The notes below the pieces were generated by a model. It did not search any database. It was not told where the DNA came from and saw only the letters and a program-made list of their open reading frames with translations. A program made the translations under genes and the position numbers. From Muscardinus avellanarius (taxonomy: Eukaryota > Chordata > Mammalia > Rodentia > Gliridae): a DNA stretch of 64,000 bases. The DNA lies in NCBI GenBank assembly GCA_963383645.1, contig OY726571.1, forward strand, positions 83,505,388-83,569,387. The letters run 5' to 3'. This document shows positions 54,270-64,000 of the stretch, one piece after another. Each line of letters opens with the position of its first letter. The first letter of the stretch is position 1.

Positions 54270-54930
54270 TAAATGGCAGCTATCATTAATTCACATCTGT
54301 GCACTACATATGATGTCACCCGCTTCAATCCACTGATCTCCCATCTCCACTACCATCACCCTGGTCTGATCTACTATCACTGCCTGGAACTACTGCAAAT
54401 TCTGATTTCTCCCAATATTCTCATGCCCTCTCGACCTTCTATAAACTCTAGGTTTGATCATGACACTCCTTTGCTGGAAACCTTTAGTGAGAGCCAAACT
54501 CCTTACCATGACAGCAAGGTCCCACATGACCAGAACCCCTAACCCCTATGACCTTGCCATCTACTCCTCCAATCCAAACACTGCAAATACCTTCCCCTCT
54601 CAAGGTCTTTGCACTCATTCCATCTGGAAGGATCTTTTCCCAGGTATCTGAATGGCATATCCATTTCCCTAAAGACTTGGACTCAAATACAACCTTCTCT
54701 GTGAAATCTACCCTAGCTACTCTAAAACTGACCACACCTCCCTATCCTTTCTATCTCCATGCCTTGACCCCTTACTTTCTTCTTAGCATGGTACTTACCT
54801 GACATATTATCATTGTTTTTCATACTGTTTTGTTAACACAGGACTTTTTTCTCTTTTGTCCATCAATGTTTCCAACATCAGGGAGTGCTTAGCACGAGCA
54901 GGCACTCAATATCTATTGAATGAATAAAAA
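54270..54930 (+). mobile_element. LINE-2 3' end
   Basis: L2-like wording: 'caaggtctttgcactcattc', 'tctgtgaaatctaccctagc', and the end 'gcactcaatatctattgaat' followed by GAATAAA. Old mammalian LINE, unusually long and well preserved for L2. Confidence 0.6.
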
Positions 54931-56009
54931 AGGACACTTTCCCAGAACCCAAAGATAAGACTTTGCAATCTGAAAGTGTCCACTAAGTACACAGGAAAAC
55001 CACTGCAAACTTCCAAAACACCAGAGACAAAGACACTTCTATAAGCCTGCAGAAGTTACAAAGGATTGGGAATCAGAATGTCCTCATAGCAACGGCATAA
55101 GAGGAAGGAAGACAGTGGCTAAACAGTTTCAGACCTGTACTTTATTTCCAAACTATCAGATGAGCCTGAATGTAGAAATAAAACCATTTTCTGCCTCTCC
55201 GGGTCAGAAAGTTTTTCCCTCCTAGGAATTCTTCCTCCACAAAGCAACAAAGTGATGTGTGTCACCTGAGCAAGAAAAGAAAAGCATAGGGCCCTGGGTC
55301 TGAAGGCAGCAAGATGTGGGTAGGAGACAGGAAACCCTCAGGGTGATGCTGAGAGCCTCAGGATGACAAGTGAGCACGGAAGTAAGGCCAGTCTACACCA
55401 CCAGGAGGCTCTGCAACATGTTGTCTCTCTAGGCTGGTGAAACTAGATGCGCGGCACCAAATAGAAGAATAAATCACAAGCAGGATATCACAATAAAAAA
55501 TAAGGAGAATCCTCAGGAGGAAGTCCCGGGATGACAGCTGGCAGCTATTCCAGATTTGGCAGGGGGATCTCCAGGAGGGATCACACCAGTGGGGAGAAAG
55601 AAGTGACCCACTCACTGGAGGGACTGTCTTCGTGGGAATGTGTACAAAACAGCGCCTAAGGAGTTTGACAACAACCAGCTGTGGGTCCAACAAACACTAA
55701 GCTGAGGGCAAAGACATCTAACCTTAGGCACACAGAAAGTAAGTGGAATTACTATTTTGAAATATACAGCTGCGAGAAGGAACTAGGGGAAATGGGGAGG
55801 AATGGGCCAGGGACAATCGGAGTCTTTTAGGTCATTTAAACCATGCATATGTAGCCCTTTGAAAATTAAAATTGATTTTTAGAATGACACACCGACTATG
55901 CTCTCCGATCTTCTCACCCATTTTCACCCCATTCACAGTATCTACCTATGGAAATGCAATGGTGATGGGTGCCGACATCACCATCCCAGGTGGGAAACAG
56001 GATACAATT
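54931..56009. other. No recognisable feature
   Basis: Unique sequence just beyond the predicted WRNIP1 polyadenylation site. Confidence 0.4.
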
Positions 56010-56029
56010 TAAGAGTACTTTGAAATAGT

Positions 56030-56035
56030 TTTATT
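56030..56035 (-). terminator. WRNIP1: WRNIP1 polyadenylation signal
   Basis: AATAAA on the minus strand, about 440 nt after the WRNIP1 stop codon. The intervening sequence is AT-rich and free of repeats, as expected for a 3' UTR. Cleavage would fall near 56,010-56,020. Confidence 0.7.
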
Positions 56036-56470
56036 GGCTCATAAGACCTTTGCATATAAAAAAAATACCCAAAACACTATGCAGTATTAAATCACAATTA
56101 CATTTCTGTACCAATTGAAACTACCCAGTTTATACATTTTTGAAAGAAAAAAATCCTACTGAACTGAATTCTGAAATGACATTATGACTTAAATACTATG
56201 ACAAAATAGATAATTCCTTATAACATTAATTCATTGCACAAAGCTGCCAGATATTTTCATAAGCATAACCATTGCACAGAGTGCAAATGAACACAATTTC
56301 AATGTTACACATTTAGTTGAAGTAATCGCCTCCACCTACAGAACTCTTACATTTCTGGCACAAAATGTTGGTCTGTTTTAACTTCCACCAGGCAACCCAC
56401 TTCAGGATCCAGCTACTCTTTCCCTCTGGCCCTCTCAAGAGAGAGCATCCCTGTGCTGCCAGTGCCCGAG

Positions 56471-56746
56471 TCAGCACCGCCTCTGCTTGAAGAAATCCGC
56501 GCCTCTCAGCTCCTCGGGCAGGTACTCCTGGTCCACAGGCTCGCTGTACATGGGGTTGTACTTGTAGCCTTTGCCGTAGCCCAAATCCTTCATCAGCCTG
56601 GTCGGTGCGTTCCTCAGGTGCAGGGGGACCGGGGGCAGAGGCCCCTGGTGGTTCCTCAGGCAGGCCTTCACATTGTTGTAGGCGCTGTAGACCTCAATGG
56701 ACTTCGGGGCTCTGGCAAAATAGACAACACACTGGGCCAGAAGCAC
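56471..56746 (-). CDS. WRNIP1: WRNIP1 terminal coding exon
   Basis: The acceptor is CTGTGCCCTAG. The exon encodes [20 protein letters not shown] through DFFKQRRC and a TGA stop (complement 56471-56473). It differs from human at one position I can see (Ala in LRGADFF, human Val). Confidence 0.96.
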   Translation of the reverse strand: MLLAQCVVYFARAPKSIEVYSAYNNVKACLRNHQGPLPPVPLHLRNAPTRLMKDLGYGKGYKYNPMYSEPVDQEYLPEELRGADFFKQRRC

Positions 56747-59700
56747 CTAGGGCACAGAAAGACACGTTGCTAGGAAGGTGCCGGCAAAGTTTCTGTAAGG
56801 CAGAGCAGTTTATGATACCCCTAGCTAATTCTTAAGACTCCGACCATGCATTTTTATCCTCCCTTTTCACCTAGTCTGGATAACCAGCTTTACAGAAAGA
56901 AGAAATTCCTATGACAGGTAATCCAGACCAGTGCTTCCTGCTTTTTGTAAGCTGAAGAGTGCATTGCTATCAAACCACCAAGATATAAAACAGATGAATA
57001 AGAAGCTGCTGTTCGGGGTGAAACTGCAGAGTTGTTTGGCTCCCTCACAACCCTTCTCCCTCCAGGCAGCACGAGGCGTTTCCTCAGAACCCTGGGCTCC
57101 TGAGGAGTTTGACAACACGGCCTTATTCATGGTGAAGGTCTCGTCTCTCTCTAGGAGTCAAGTGTTCTACACAATGGAAGCTCGAAAACCGAGTAGCTTA
57201 TTCAGTGGGCCCAATACATCAAGGAGAAGGCAGGACAGATACTCAAACCCACACAGGGACAGAACACAAGAGAAAGGGAAAGATTTGCAAAGAACTGAGC
57301 TGATTACTTTACCTCACATTCGGGCATGCCTATAAAATGGCAGCCTTGGTAGGCAGCAACTGCTTGTGTTAATGCAGACGGGTCTGCCAGACCTGTCACA
57401 CACACAGAGAGACAAGGGAAAGTTTAAGTCATAACATGCACTTATCCTTCCGACCTGTGTGCTGCTGTACGCAGAGGCCATCACGGCTTACAGACTTGGT
57501 GACCAAAGTGTTATCATTTAGCACAACGGACTGACTACACTCTGATCGCCATTTTAGTCAAGGAATATTTACAGTGGTTACCGTGTGAGGTCAAGAACTG
57601 CATCCTTGTAGATAAAAACTTTACAACTAGTAGTAGGAAAAAGAGACATAGGAGGCCATGAAAACATTCACAAGAATGGATACATTAAAAACAAAACATT
57701 TAAGAAAAATAAAGCTGCTCTGATCCTTGTCTTAAGTGGTATGCAGACTCTTCCACTTCTACCTCAGGAACTGTCCAGTTAAAAACCTAACACCTGGCAG
57801 CAAAGCAAACTGAAAAGTATTTACTTCATTACTGTGAACAGACACCCATGTTCAAAAGAACATTCCTGAAGAGGAAATAGGAAATGGTGACTTTAACACA
57901 CATACTCAAAAGCACATATCACCAAGAGAGAGGTGAGCTCCTGCAGTCTTATCTTTGCCCGTCTCTTCCACATAATTCCACGCCACACTCCCTCATCACA
58001 CCAGCTGCTGCCCACATGGATGGGCTCGGCCCGTCGCACTCACCGATGTCCTCGCTGGCAAACCTCACCAGCCTCCTGGCCACGTAGAGCGGGTCCTCTC
58101 CTCCCTCGAGCATGCGCGCCAGCCAGTAGAGGGAGGCGTTCTGGTCCGAGCCCCGCATGGCCTTGTGCAGGGCAGAGATGCAGTTGTAGTGCTCTTCACC
58201 TGCGCACCAGAGAGACTCATTCACACGGGCTCAGGAGGGGCCCAGCCAGCTTTGTTTTGACAGATGGATTTAAGAAAGCCTGTATTAATACAGGTCTAGG
58301 GAAGCTGAGGAGGGGGTTTGACAGCTGCCCTAAACTGCACTCATGGGAGAATGCGGATGGTGGATCATGCCCCGGTGCAGTTCTTCTGGGGGCCCAGTGC
58401 CTATATGGTGACCCAGGCCTGTTCAGAGGAAGAAGGTAGGATTGGAGAAACCTGTGGGGACTGTTCACACACAGAGTTCACGCCCAGAGAAGTGAGAGGG
58501 AAGGGCCATTCACTCTGAGAGGTTATCTCCTTGATCAAGGGGTGTCTGACAGAGACCAGAGTGGAGGGAGGGACAGTCTCCTATTCTGGGTCTGACCTCT
58601 TCCCCCACATCTATCTGAGGAAAACTGGGCACGGGTCTGCTCAGCCATCAGGATGGAGTCAAGTGTCGAGGGCAGCTGCTACAGTCCCGCTGGCTCTCAG
58701 TGCCTGTCATTTCCAGCTGTCTTCCTGACATCTGAAGCTTGTGATCATTTAAAGCACAGTCTCAGTGTGGGACCACCTGTGTGCTGGATCCTAGAGGACG
58801 CTCAGACTAAGAGCCGTCACCCTGAGGGTACCAGAGCCCCACGCTCATGTTGGCCGTATCCCATCTTTACCCTGAATTCCAATGGAAGCAAATCAGTACA
58901 ATGTGCCTTAGTACAAAACACACCAAAGGGCAGGAAACATGCTGACAGGGTAAACAAGTATTTTATGCTGTACATACGCACAGCGCACGCTGGAATTTTA
59001 CTTAGCCATGAAGAACAAAAATCACGTCATTTGCAGGAAAATGGATGGAACTAGGGGAATATTATGTTGAGATCAGCCAGTTTTAGAAAGTAAAGGAGCT
59101 TATATTTTTGCTCACATGTGGAAGAGAAAGTAGAAAAAAGGGACCTTAGATAAATGAGAGACCAGGAGGAAAAGGAGAACTGATGAAGGAAGCAGTTCAT
59201 CCACAAGGGCATCACTACCAACCCCACGGAATGTATGGGCGAGGGATCCAAGTGCTGTGTGCACGCATGTTGCTATCACTTTGAACCTTACTATGAAGTG
59301 TGAGTACAAGGTACCAAGAAAAGCAGACCGAAAAATAAAGAGGCAGCAGCACCTGTGCACATCTCACAATTTTGTGGCCATCCTCTCTTAAGTTCAAGAA
59401 GAGGCCGAACACTCGCGAGAAAGCAGAGGGTGCTGATCTCATGAGCCCCTCCGGAGAAGCGCCTGGCCTGTGCTCAGCACAAGCCATGCCAACAGCATGA
59501 CTGTTCTACCAGGCAGGCCCAGCTCCGGGCCCCAGTATCGAGGCAGCTGACCACCCTGCTAAGACGACAAAGACGCTTGGTCTCCAAGTGGAGACAGACA
59601 CGTATAACACCACAGTGCTGGCCTCCCCGATGGAAAGACCTGGCAAGCTGATGGCTGGGCCTCAGCCACTCTGATTTTTTTTTTCCTTGCAGTACGGGGA

Positions 59701-62700
59701 TGGAACCCAAGGGCATTCTTGCCTCTGAACTATACCCCCACCCCCAGCCCTATTTTTCATTCTTTATCTTGAAACAGGGTCTCACTGAATTGCAAAGGGC
59801 CTCACTAAGTAGCTGAGGCTGCCCTCGAACCACAATCCTCCTGTCTCAGCCTCCCAAATGTTGGGATTATAAGTGTGTGCCACCATACCTGGCTGCAATT
59901 CTAGTTTTTGAGGAGCCCTGGCTAGGCCAGATGGACAGACATATCAGCCTAGCTACTAAAATTCTATGGGCAAACTACCTCCTGTGCCAGGGTTTCCCTA
60001 GTGGAGTCAGCCATGGAAACTGGCTGGGAACATGTCACAGGAGAGCCTCGAGGTTCTGACCTCTCTCCCACTCCAATGGTGTGGACACTGCTCCTCCACA
60101 GGGAAGAACGTGGCGCGGGGGGGGGGCCTGGGGTAGGATTTGCCAAACACACGGGTATGGAGGGATAGAAGGTGGATCTCTAGTCCCCATTCTGCCAAGT
60201 TTACAACACAGTTTACTCATCTTCTCCCAGCTTCTTTGGGTCAACATGAGATGTTAGTGGTACAGTGAGCCAGAGCATGGGCTCTGGGGCCAGACAGCCT
60301 GGGCTTGGACCCTAAACTCACCAGCCATGCAGCCATGGGTGAGTTCCCGATCCTCTCTACGTCTGAGTCCTCACCTGTAAAATGTGGATGCTAAGGCCGC
60401 ATGCTTCCTACGGTGCTATGAGACAGTATATGCCTGGCACACAGTAAGCCAGCACTTCTATAAAGAAACCCTTTTTTAAGCCGGGCGTGGTGACGCACGC
60501 TTGTAATCCCCGCGCTTGGGAGGCTGAGACAGGAGGATCGCACGGGTTCGAAGCCAGCCTCAGCTACTTAGTGAGGCTCTCAGCAACTTAGTGAGACCCT
60601 GTTTCCAAATAAAATATAAAAATAAGGTATGGGAGTATAGCTCGGAGGTAGAAAGCCTTTGGGTTCCACTCCCAGTACCACCAAAAAAAAAAAAAAAAAA
60701 AAAAGAAACCCTTTTTTCTACATGCTACCTTCCTTTTTTTGGCTTTTATTTTATACTGCCTTGTAATTGGAAATTACATATTACTTACATAGAACCTTGA
60801 TGTCAAAGCACTGCAGAAAATTTCTCATTTGGAAATTTCTTTGTTCTGATGCAAACATTTGAACTAGTTACTGGTTTCTACTAGTGGTAACTATGTATTA
60901 CCAGGTAATATTAAAAAGAAATAATAAGAACTCTGGGGGTGGATTCTTTGTCTCATCAGTTATAAAAAGGCCCAAGAGCCTAAGCTAACAGGTTTCCAGG
61001 GCGATGCTTCTACAATCCCTATTTATGGAACAGCCTGTAAGACATTCTCGAGGATGTGGCATGTACTCGCGCACGTCTGTAGACCTCCTGTGGAGCAGAC
61101 GTGCTGCAGCGCTGCGGGGAGGATGCAGGAGCACGCTGATATGAGGAAGATGTGGGCTGTGGAGTTCGTGAGGCTGTGGCACTAGGAGGCCTCTCCTGCC
61201 TCCCCTTTACCTGGGGCAGTAAGTAGCTAGACAGGTGACCCTCACAGGGAACATGCTCCGGGCACCCTTAGCAACAGCACCGAGACAAGCACACACTGGG
61301 GAGAAGGCCTCGGGAACCAGCCAGACCTGGACTCGAGGATCTGTTTTACCACTTGCTCTGTGACTTGAGGCAGATTCTGTGAAATGGGTAATATTAACAA
61401 GCTACCCCCTAAGGTTATGCTGAGAAGATCACATTATATGGATTTTGCTTGACAATCTAATGAAACATCGAAAGAACGGTCCAGTCAAAATGGAGCCTTC
61501 TCTGGAATACCCACATGAAGGGAAGAGGACACTGCCGCTAGACCCCAGGAGCAAGAGTCTAGTATATACGGATCCTTTCACTTCTTAAAAGTGTACTTGG
61601 CCAAAAGTAAGGCTTTAGTATCTGGATATTTTACTTTTCAACCTTTGTGTGTGTGTGTGTGTGGGTGGGTGGGGGGTATTGGCTAATTTTTCAGACATTA
61701 CAAGCACTGCCAGGGCGCTCAAGAACAGAAGGGCGAGCTGGCCACCTGAGCAGGCCTCTGCTGAGAGGCTCGGCGGGTCAGAACGTCAGTGGGACCGTGT
61801 GTGCAGTGTGTTCTTAGCACTAGTAACGCCCCACACTGCCACCAGCTGAGGGGCACTGACCCAGAAAGCTCTGGCCATTCCCTCCAGGCTGTGCAGTGAG
61901 CCTGTTTACTCACTAGGAGGCAGTACACAGAGTCAAGAGCATTCTCAAGCCCCCACCCCTTCTCTAGCCAGTCAGAAGGACTCTCGTCCTCAGGAAGTAT
62001 CAGAGACAAGCCCAGCCCAGGTGAGACCTGGAGCATTCAATTATCAAATTCCTTTTCTGGCAGAACTTTTAAAGGTGTGGAAATTCTATTTCAGTTATTG
62101 TAATATGACTGCAGTCAGAGTCACACAAATATTTCAGTACCAGAGTCTAGTTTAATCTATAGTAAACTATCTTTATCTCTTATCTCCTTTATAAAAAGAT
62201 GCAAATGTGACATGCTTATGACATTTAATATTGCCAGCTCAAGGATTTAATAAAAGATGGTATATCCGTTATCTGTATATGTGGTGCTATGTAAACAGGT
62301 AAGCGCACAATGCAAAATTAAATTTTCAAAAAAGGTACAAAAAGAAAGCAGCAAGATCTATGTAAACTGAAGTTTAGACTCCAGAAATTAAGGGTTTCGA
62401 CTCTCAGTTAAACTAAGTCATTTGTTGCAGAAGTCCCTGTGTTACTTCCTGCTTTCCAATCGATCACAAGAATTATTATTCACTGTCAACTGAATGAACA
62501 GGCTTCAAAATTGCTGGCATTCTACAAGGTGCTACTACAGAGTAATGGGAAAATACATACTGACCTCACTGAGATGAAGGGGAAGCCTGCAATTTCAAAC
62601 CCCAAACTCTTCTTGATTCTTAGCAGAGCAGCTTCTGCTGTATGCCTCTCTTCAGGAAGGTCAGCCCTGTGTGGGAGGCTTAATTCTGCTGGCAGTATGC

Positions 62701-63113
62701 AGCTCCCACTGAGAGTACAGCTCGCCCTGGACCTAGTGTTCACTTTTTTTTTTTTTTTTTTTTTAAAGGTAGAGGTTTAAATGGAAGCAAAGCAAGGATA
62801 CATGTGTTCAGGGGAAATGAGGGTCACCTCAAGAGAGTGCGAGAGTGGCCTCCTTTCACTCTTCCTCCATCCCGATCACTCACCTGCTCGGTCATACAAG
62901 ATGTGGGATCGCTGGAGGCCTTCCTTCACGTCGTTCTCAGTGATCAGAACTCTACTGGGAGAGTAGGTCTGCCCGCTCTTCTTACAGAACACCTTCCTGG
63001 AGCTTAACCTGGCCAGCACTGCCAGCTGCAGTCCATTCAGGCCGGCTCGCGCATCCCCATCACTGAGGTAAGCCAGAGTGTCTACCGCTTTGTCCTCTAT
63101 GAACACGGAGGGC
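56471..63113 (-). CDS. WRNIP1: WRNIP1, Werner helicase-interacting AAA+ ATPase (C-terminal part, last 4 exons)
   Basis: Spliced on the minus strand: complement(join(56471..56746, 57313..57392, 58044..58199, 62884..63113)). It encodes the last 246 residues of a protein of about 665 and continues beyond the right edge, where the UBZ finger and the Walker A/B ATPase core would lie. The visible part starts [16 protein letters not shown], runs through the AAA+ lid ([20 protein letters not shown]) and the MgsA-type C-terminal helical domain ([20 protein letters not shown]), and ends FFKQRRC. It is nearly identical to human WRNIP1. The family is the eukaryotic relative of bacterial MgsA/RarA. It acts in the nucleus at stalled replication forks with WRN and polymerase delta. 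All junctions are GT-AG and in frame. Confidence 0.96.
56747..58043 (-). other. WRNIP1: WRNIP1 last two introns
   Basis: Complement 56747-57312 and 57393-58043. Neither contains a SINE I can see, in contrast to the large intron upstream. Confidence 0.6.
57313..57392 (-). CDS. WRNIP1: WRNIP1 exon (penultimate)
   Basis: The acceptor is GTGTGTGACAG and the donor GTAAAG. The exon is only 80 nt and encodes [16 protein letters not shown] and [10 protein letters not shown]. It is too short to appear as a free-standing ORF and was found by following the human protein across the junctions. Confidence 0.95.
58044..58199 (-). CDS. WRNIP1: WRNIP1 exon (third from last)
   Basis: The acceptor is TGGTGCGCAG and the donor GTGAGT. 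The 156 nt encode [18 protein letters not shown] through [12 protein letters not shown], the start of the MgsA-like tetramerisation domain. It carries Ala in HKAMRG, where human has Ser. Confidence 0.95.
58945..59345 (+). mobile_element. LINE-1 3' end fragment
   Basis: 'ggaattttacttagccatga' and 'ggatggaactaggggaatat' encode a decayed ORF2 tail. The 3' UTR matches the other L1 tails here. It lies antisense to WRNIP1. Confidence 0.8.
59688..59893 (-). mobile_element. A-type MEN SINE in WRNIP1 intron
   Basis: 'gtacggggatggaacccaag' to 'tgtgccaccatacctggctg'. Confidence 0.88.
60265..60455 (-). mobile_element. MIR SINE
   Basis: Antisense MIR: 'ctctggggccagacagcctg', 'gagtcctcacctgtaaaatg', 'gcctggcacacagtaagcca'. 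Confidence 0.75.
60478..60701 (+). mobile_element. MEN SINE with 16-bp target-site duplication
   Basis: 'gccgggcgtggtgacgcacg' to 'ccactcccagtaccacc' plus an A-tail of about 20. AAAGAAACCCTTTTTT flanks it (60462-60477 and 60702-60717). The central block is present and B-type wording appears at the ends, as in the intermediate copy at 15196. Confidence 0.93.
61318..61450 (-). mobile_element. MIR SINE fragment
   Basis: Antisense MIR: 'gacctggactcgaggatctg', 'accacttgctctgtgacttg', 'gaaatgggtaatattaacaa'. Confidence 0.6.
62884..63113 (-). CDS. WRNIP1: WRNIP1 exon (fourth from last)
   Basis: On the minus strand the acceptor is GTGTTACAG and the donor GTGAGT. The 230 nt begin with the last base of a split codon and end with the first base of the Gly codon in AGEEHYN. 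It encodes the AAA+ lid region, including [12 protein letters not shown] and [16 protein letters not shown]. The next upstream exon is not in this window. Confidence 0.95.
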
Positions 63114-64000
63114 CTGTAACACACAACCAGCACTAGTTACTGTCACACTCGGGCCACACACTCATTCTGCAGGACATCTTAGTGGGCTTGTAATTATCAT
63201 GAAGGTGTCTGAATAACCACCCCTAAAGGTTTTCAAGCCTTATTCTGAGGTCACATTGTTAATGCAGTTAAATTATTACGGAGACTAAGACCTGATGGGA
63301 TGTGAAAAGTGCTGAGGTAATTTCACTGTATCCCATGTGCCGAAAGTATCACACTGCATTTTATGCGCCATGAGGGTAACTCATTATACAAGGTCTGTCA
63401 TATAAGCTTGTGTGAAGCAGACAACAAAAGTCCTGGGAAGTCACTGTTGACAAGTGGGTTCTCTGGGTCTACCCTACTAAACAGTGAAAACTTTATTATA
63501 AACACTAGCACCTCATTTTAACATACAGAAAGTGACCATGCCCTGATGACAAAGAAATGCTTTCCATACACGGGAGAGACAGATCAGGCAGCTCAATTCC
63601 CTCGTTTTACAAACTACGAATGAGTCCCCAGCTACTCTAGGCATAGCAGCAGGACCGACAGCGGGTCTCTGGGACCTTGGCCTGGGACATTTCCAGGCTG
63701 CTGTAGCCTGTTTCATCTGCACAGGGTAACAGACAGGTCACTGTCTTGGAAAGTGATCAGAAGACTCTGCCAGGGCTTAGAAGTAGGACCCTGAGTAAGT
63801 CACCTTGCTTCTCTCCAAAGTCAGTACTAAAGTTTATAATTACATTTCTAAGTTTGGATCTTCATAAAGAAGATCTAGCAATGATTGGTTTTCAAGTTTG
63901 ATTTCTATCTAGAATGCCTATCTAACAATTTCATTACTTAGATGGATCTTAATTCCTGGCTGAGCTGCTAGCTGTAATTTGTGGAACAAAAATTAAATTT
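63114..64000 (-). other. WRNIP1: WRNIP1 intron, continuing past the window
   Basis: No further WRNIP1 exon and no repeat I can name in the last 887 bases. The next upstream exon must lie beyond the right edge. Confidence 0.6.

Larger units (their letters stand above)
58200..62883 (-). other. WRNIP1: WRNIP1 large intron (4.7 kb)
   Basis: It separates the third- and fourth-from-last exons. It holds an L1 tail, two MEN SINEs and two MIRs (listed separately). The remainder is unique, including 60718-61310 and 61460-62880, where I see nothing but a (GT)n run at 61645-61662 and a T-run near 62744. Confidence 0.6.

Overview
The window is mammalian nuclear DNA and most likely comes from a squirrel-family rodent (Sciuridae). 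Two genes are recognisable: a complete SERPINB1 (leukocyte elastase inhibitor) on the + strand and the last four coding exons of WRNIP1 on the - strand, cut by the right edge. The two genes converge, 3' end to 3' end. As far as I recall, the same WRNIP1/SERPINB1 neighbour arrangement is found on human 6p25. The squirrel assignment rests on the dominant SINE. It is a dimer of a 7SL/B1-like arm and a tRNA-Ala/ID-like arm, the MEN (B1-dID) type I know only from squirrels. About 45 copies or fragments lie here on both strands. Two forms recur: a long form (A-type) with a 'cagctacttagtgagg' block in its middle, and a shorter form (B-type) that lacks this block and ends with 'gaagggcttccaggaacccc'.

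Layout. 1-10.9 kb is the 5' flank of SERPINB1: an old L1 tail, a Tigger-like DNA transposon, a cluster of MaLR-type LTR pieces, a 1.1 kb LTR-like repeat and another L1 tail. 10.92-21.86 kb is SERPINB1: a GGAA-rich promoter, one untranslated exon and six coding exons, all with GT-AG splice sites, giving 379 residues. 22-56 kb is a 34 kb intergenic stretch with no gene I can support, filled with SINEs, L1 tails, LTR fragments, a 714-bp uninterrupted homopurine tract and a 3.3-kb composite retroelement. 56.0-64.0 kb is the 3' part of WRNIP1, encoding its last 246 residues.

The most unusual object is the composite retroelement at 25,079-28,386 (- strand). It has a YY1-like 5' start, a tandem array of units of about 170 bp, a GC-rich 50-bp VNTR of about 19 copies, and a LINE-1 3' end with an A-rich tail. 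A perfect 11-bp target-site duplication flanks the whole structure. Its plan resembles the hominid SVA elements, but its parts are different. It may be an undescribed non-autonomous family, or an L1 that lost its ORFs.

No CRISPR arrays, operons, tRNA genes or rRNA genes were seen. The two genes have unrelated jobs (protease inhibition in myeloid cytosol, and replication-fork maintenance in the nucleus), so their proximity is a matter of conserved synteny and not of shared function. Repeat family names are given from memory of consensus sequences; no database was searched.
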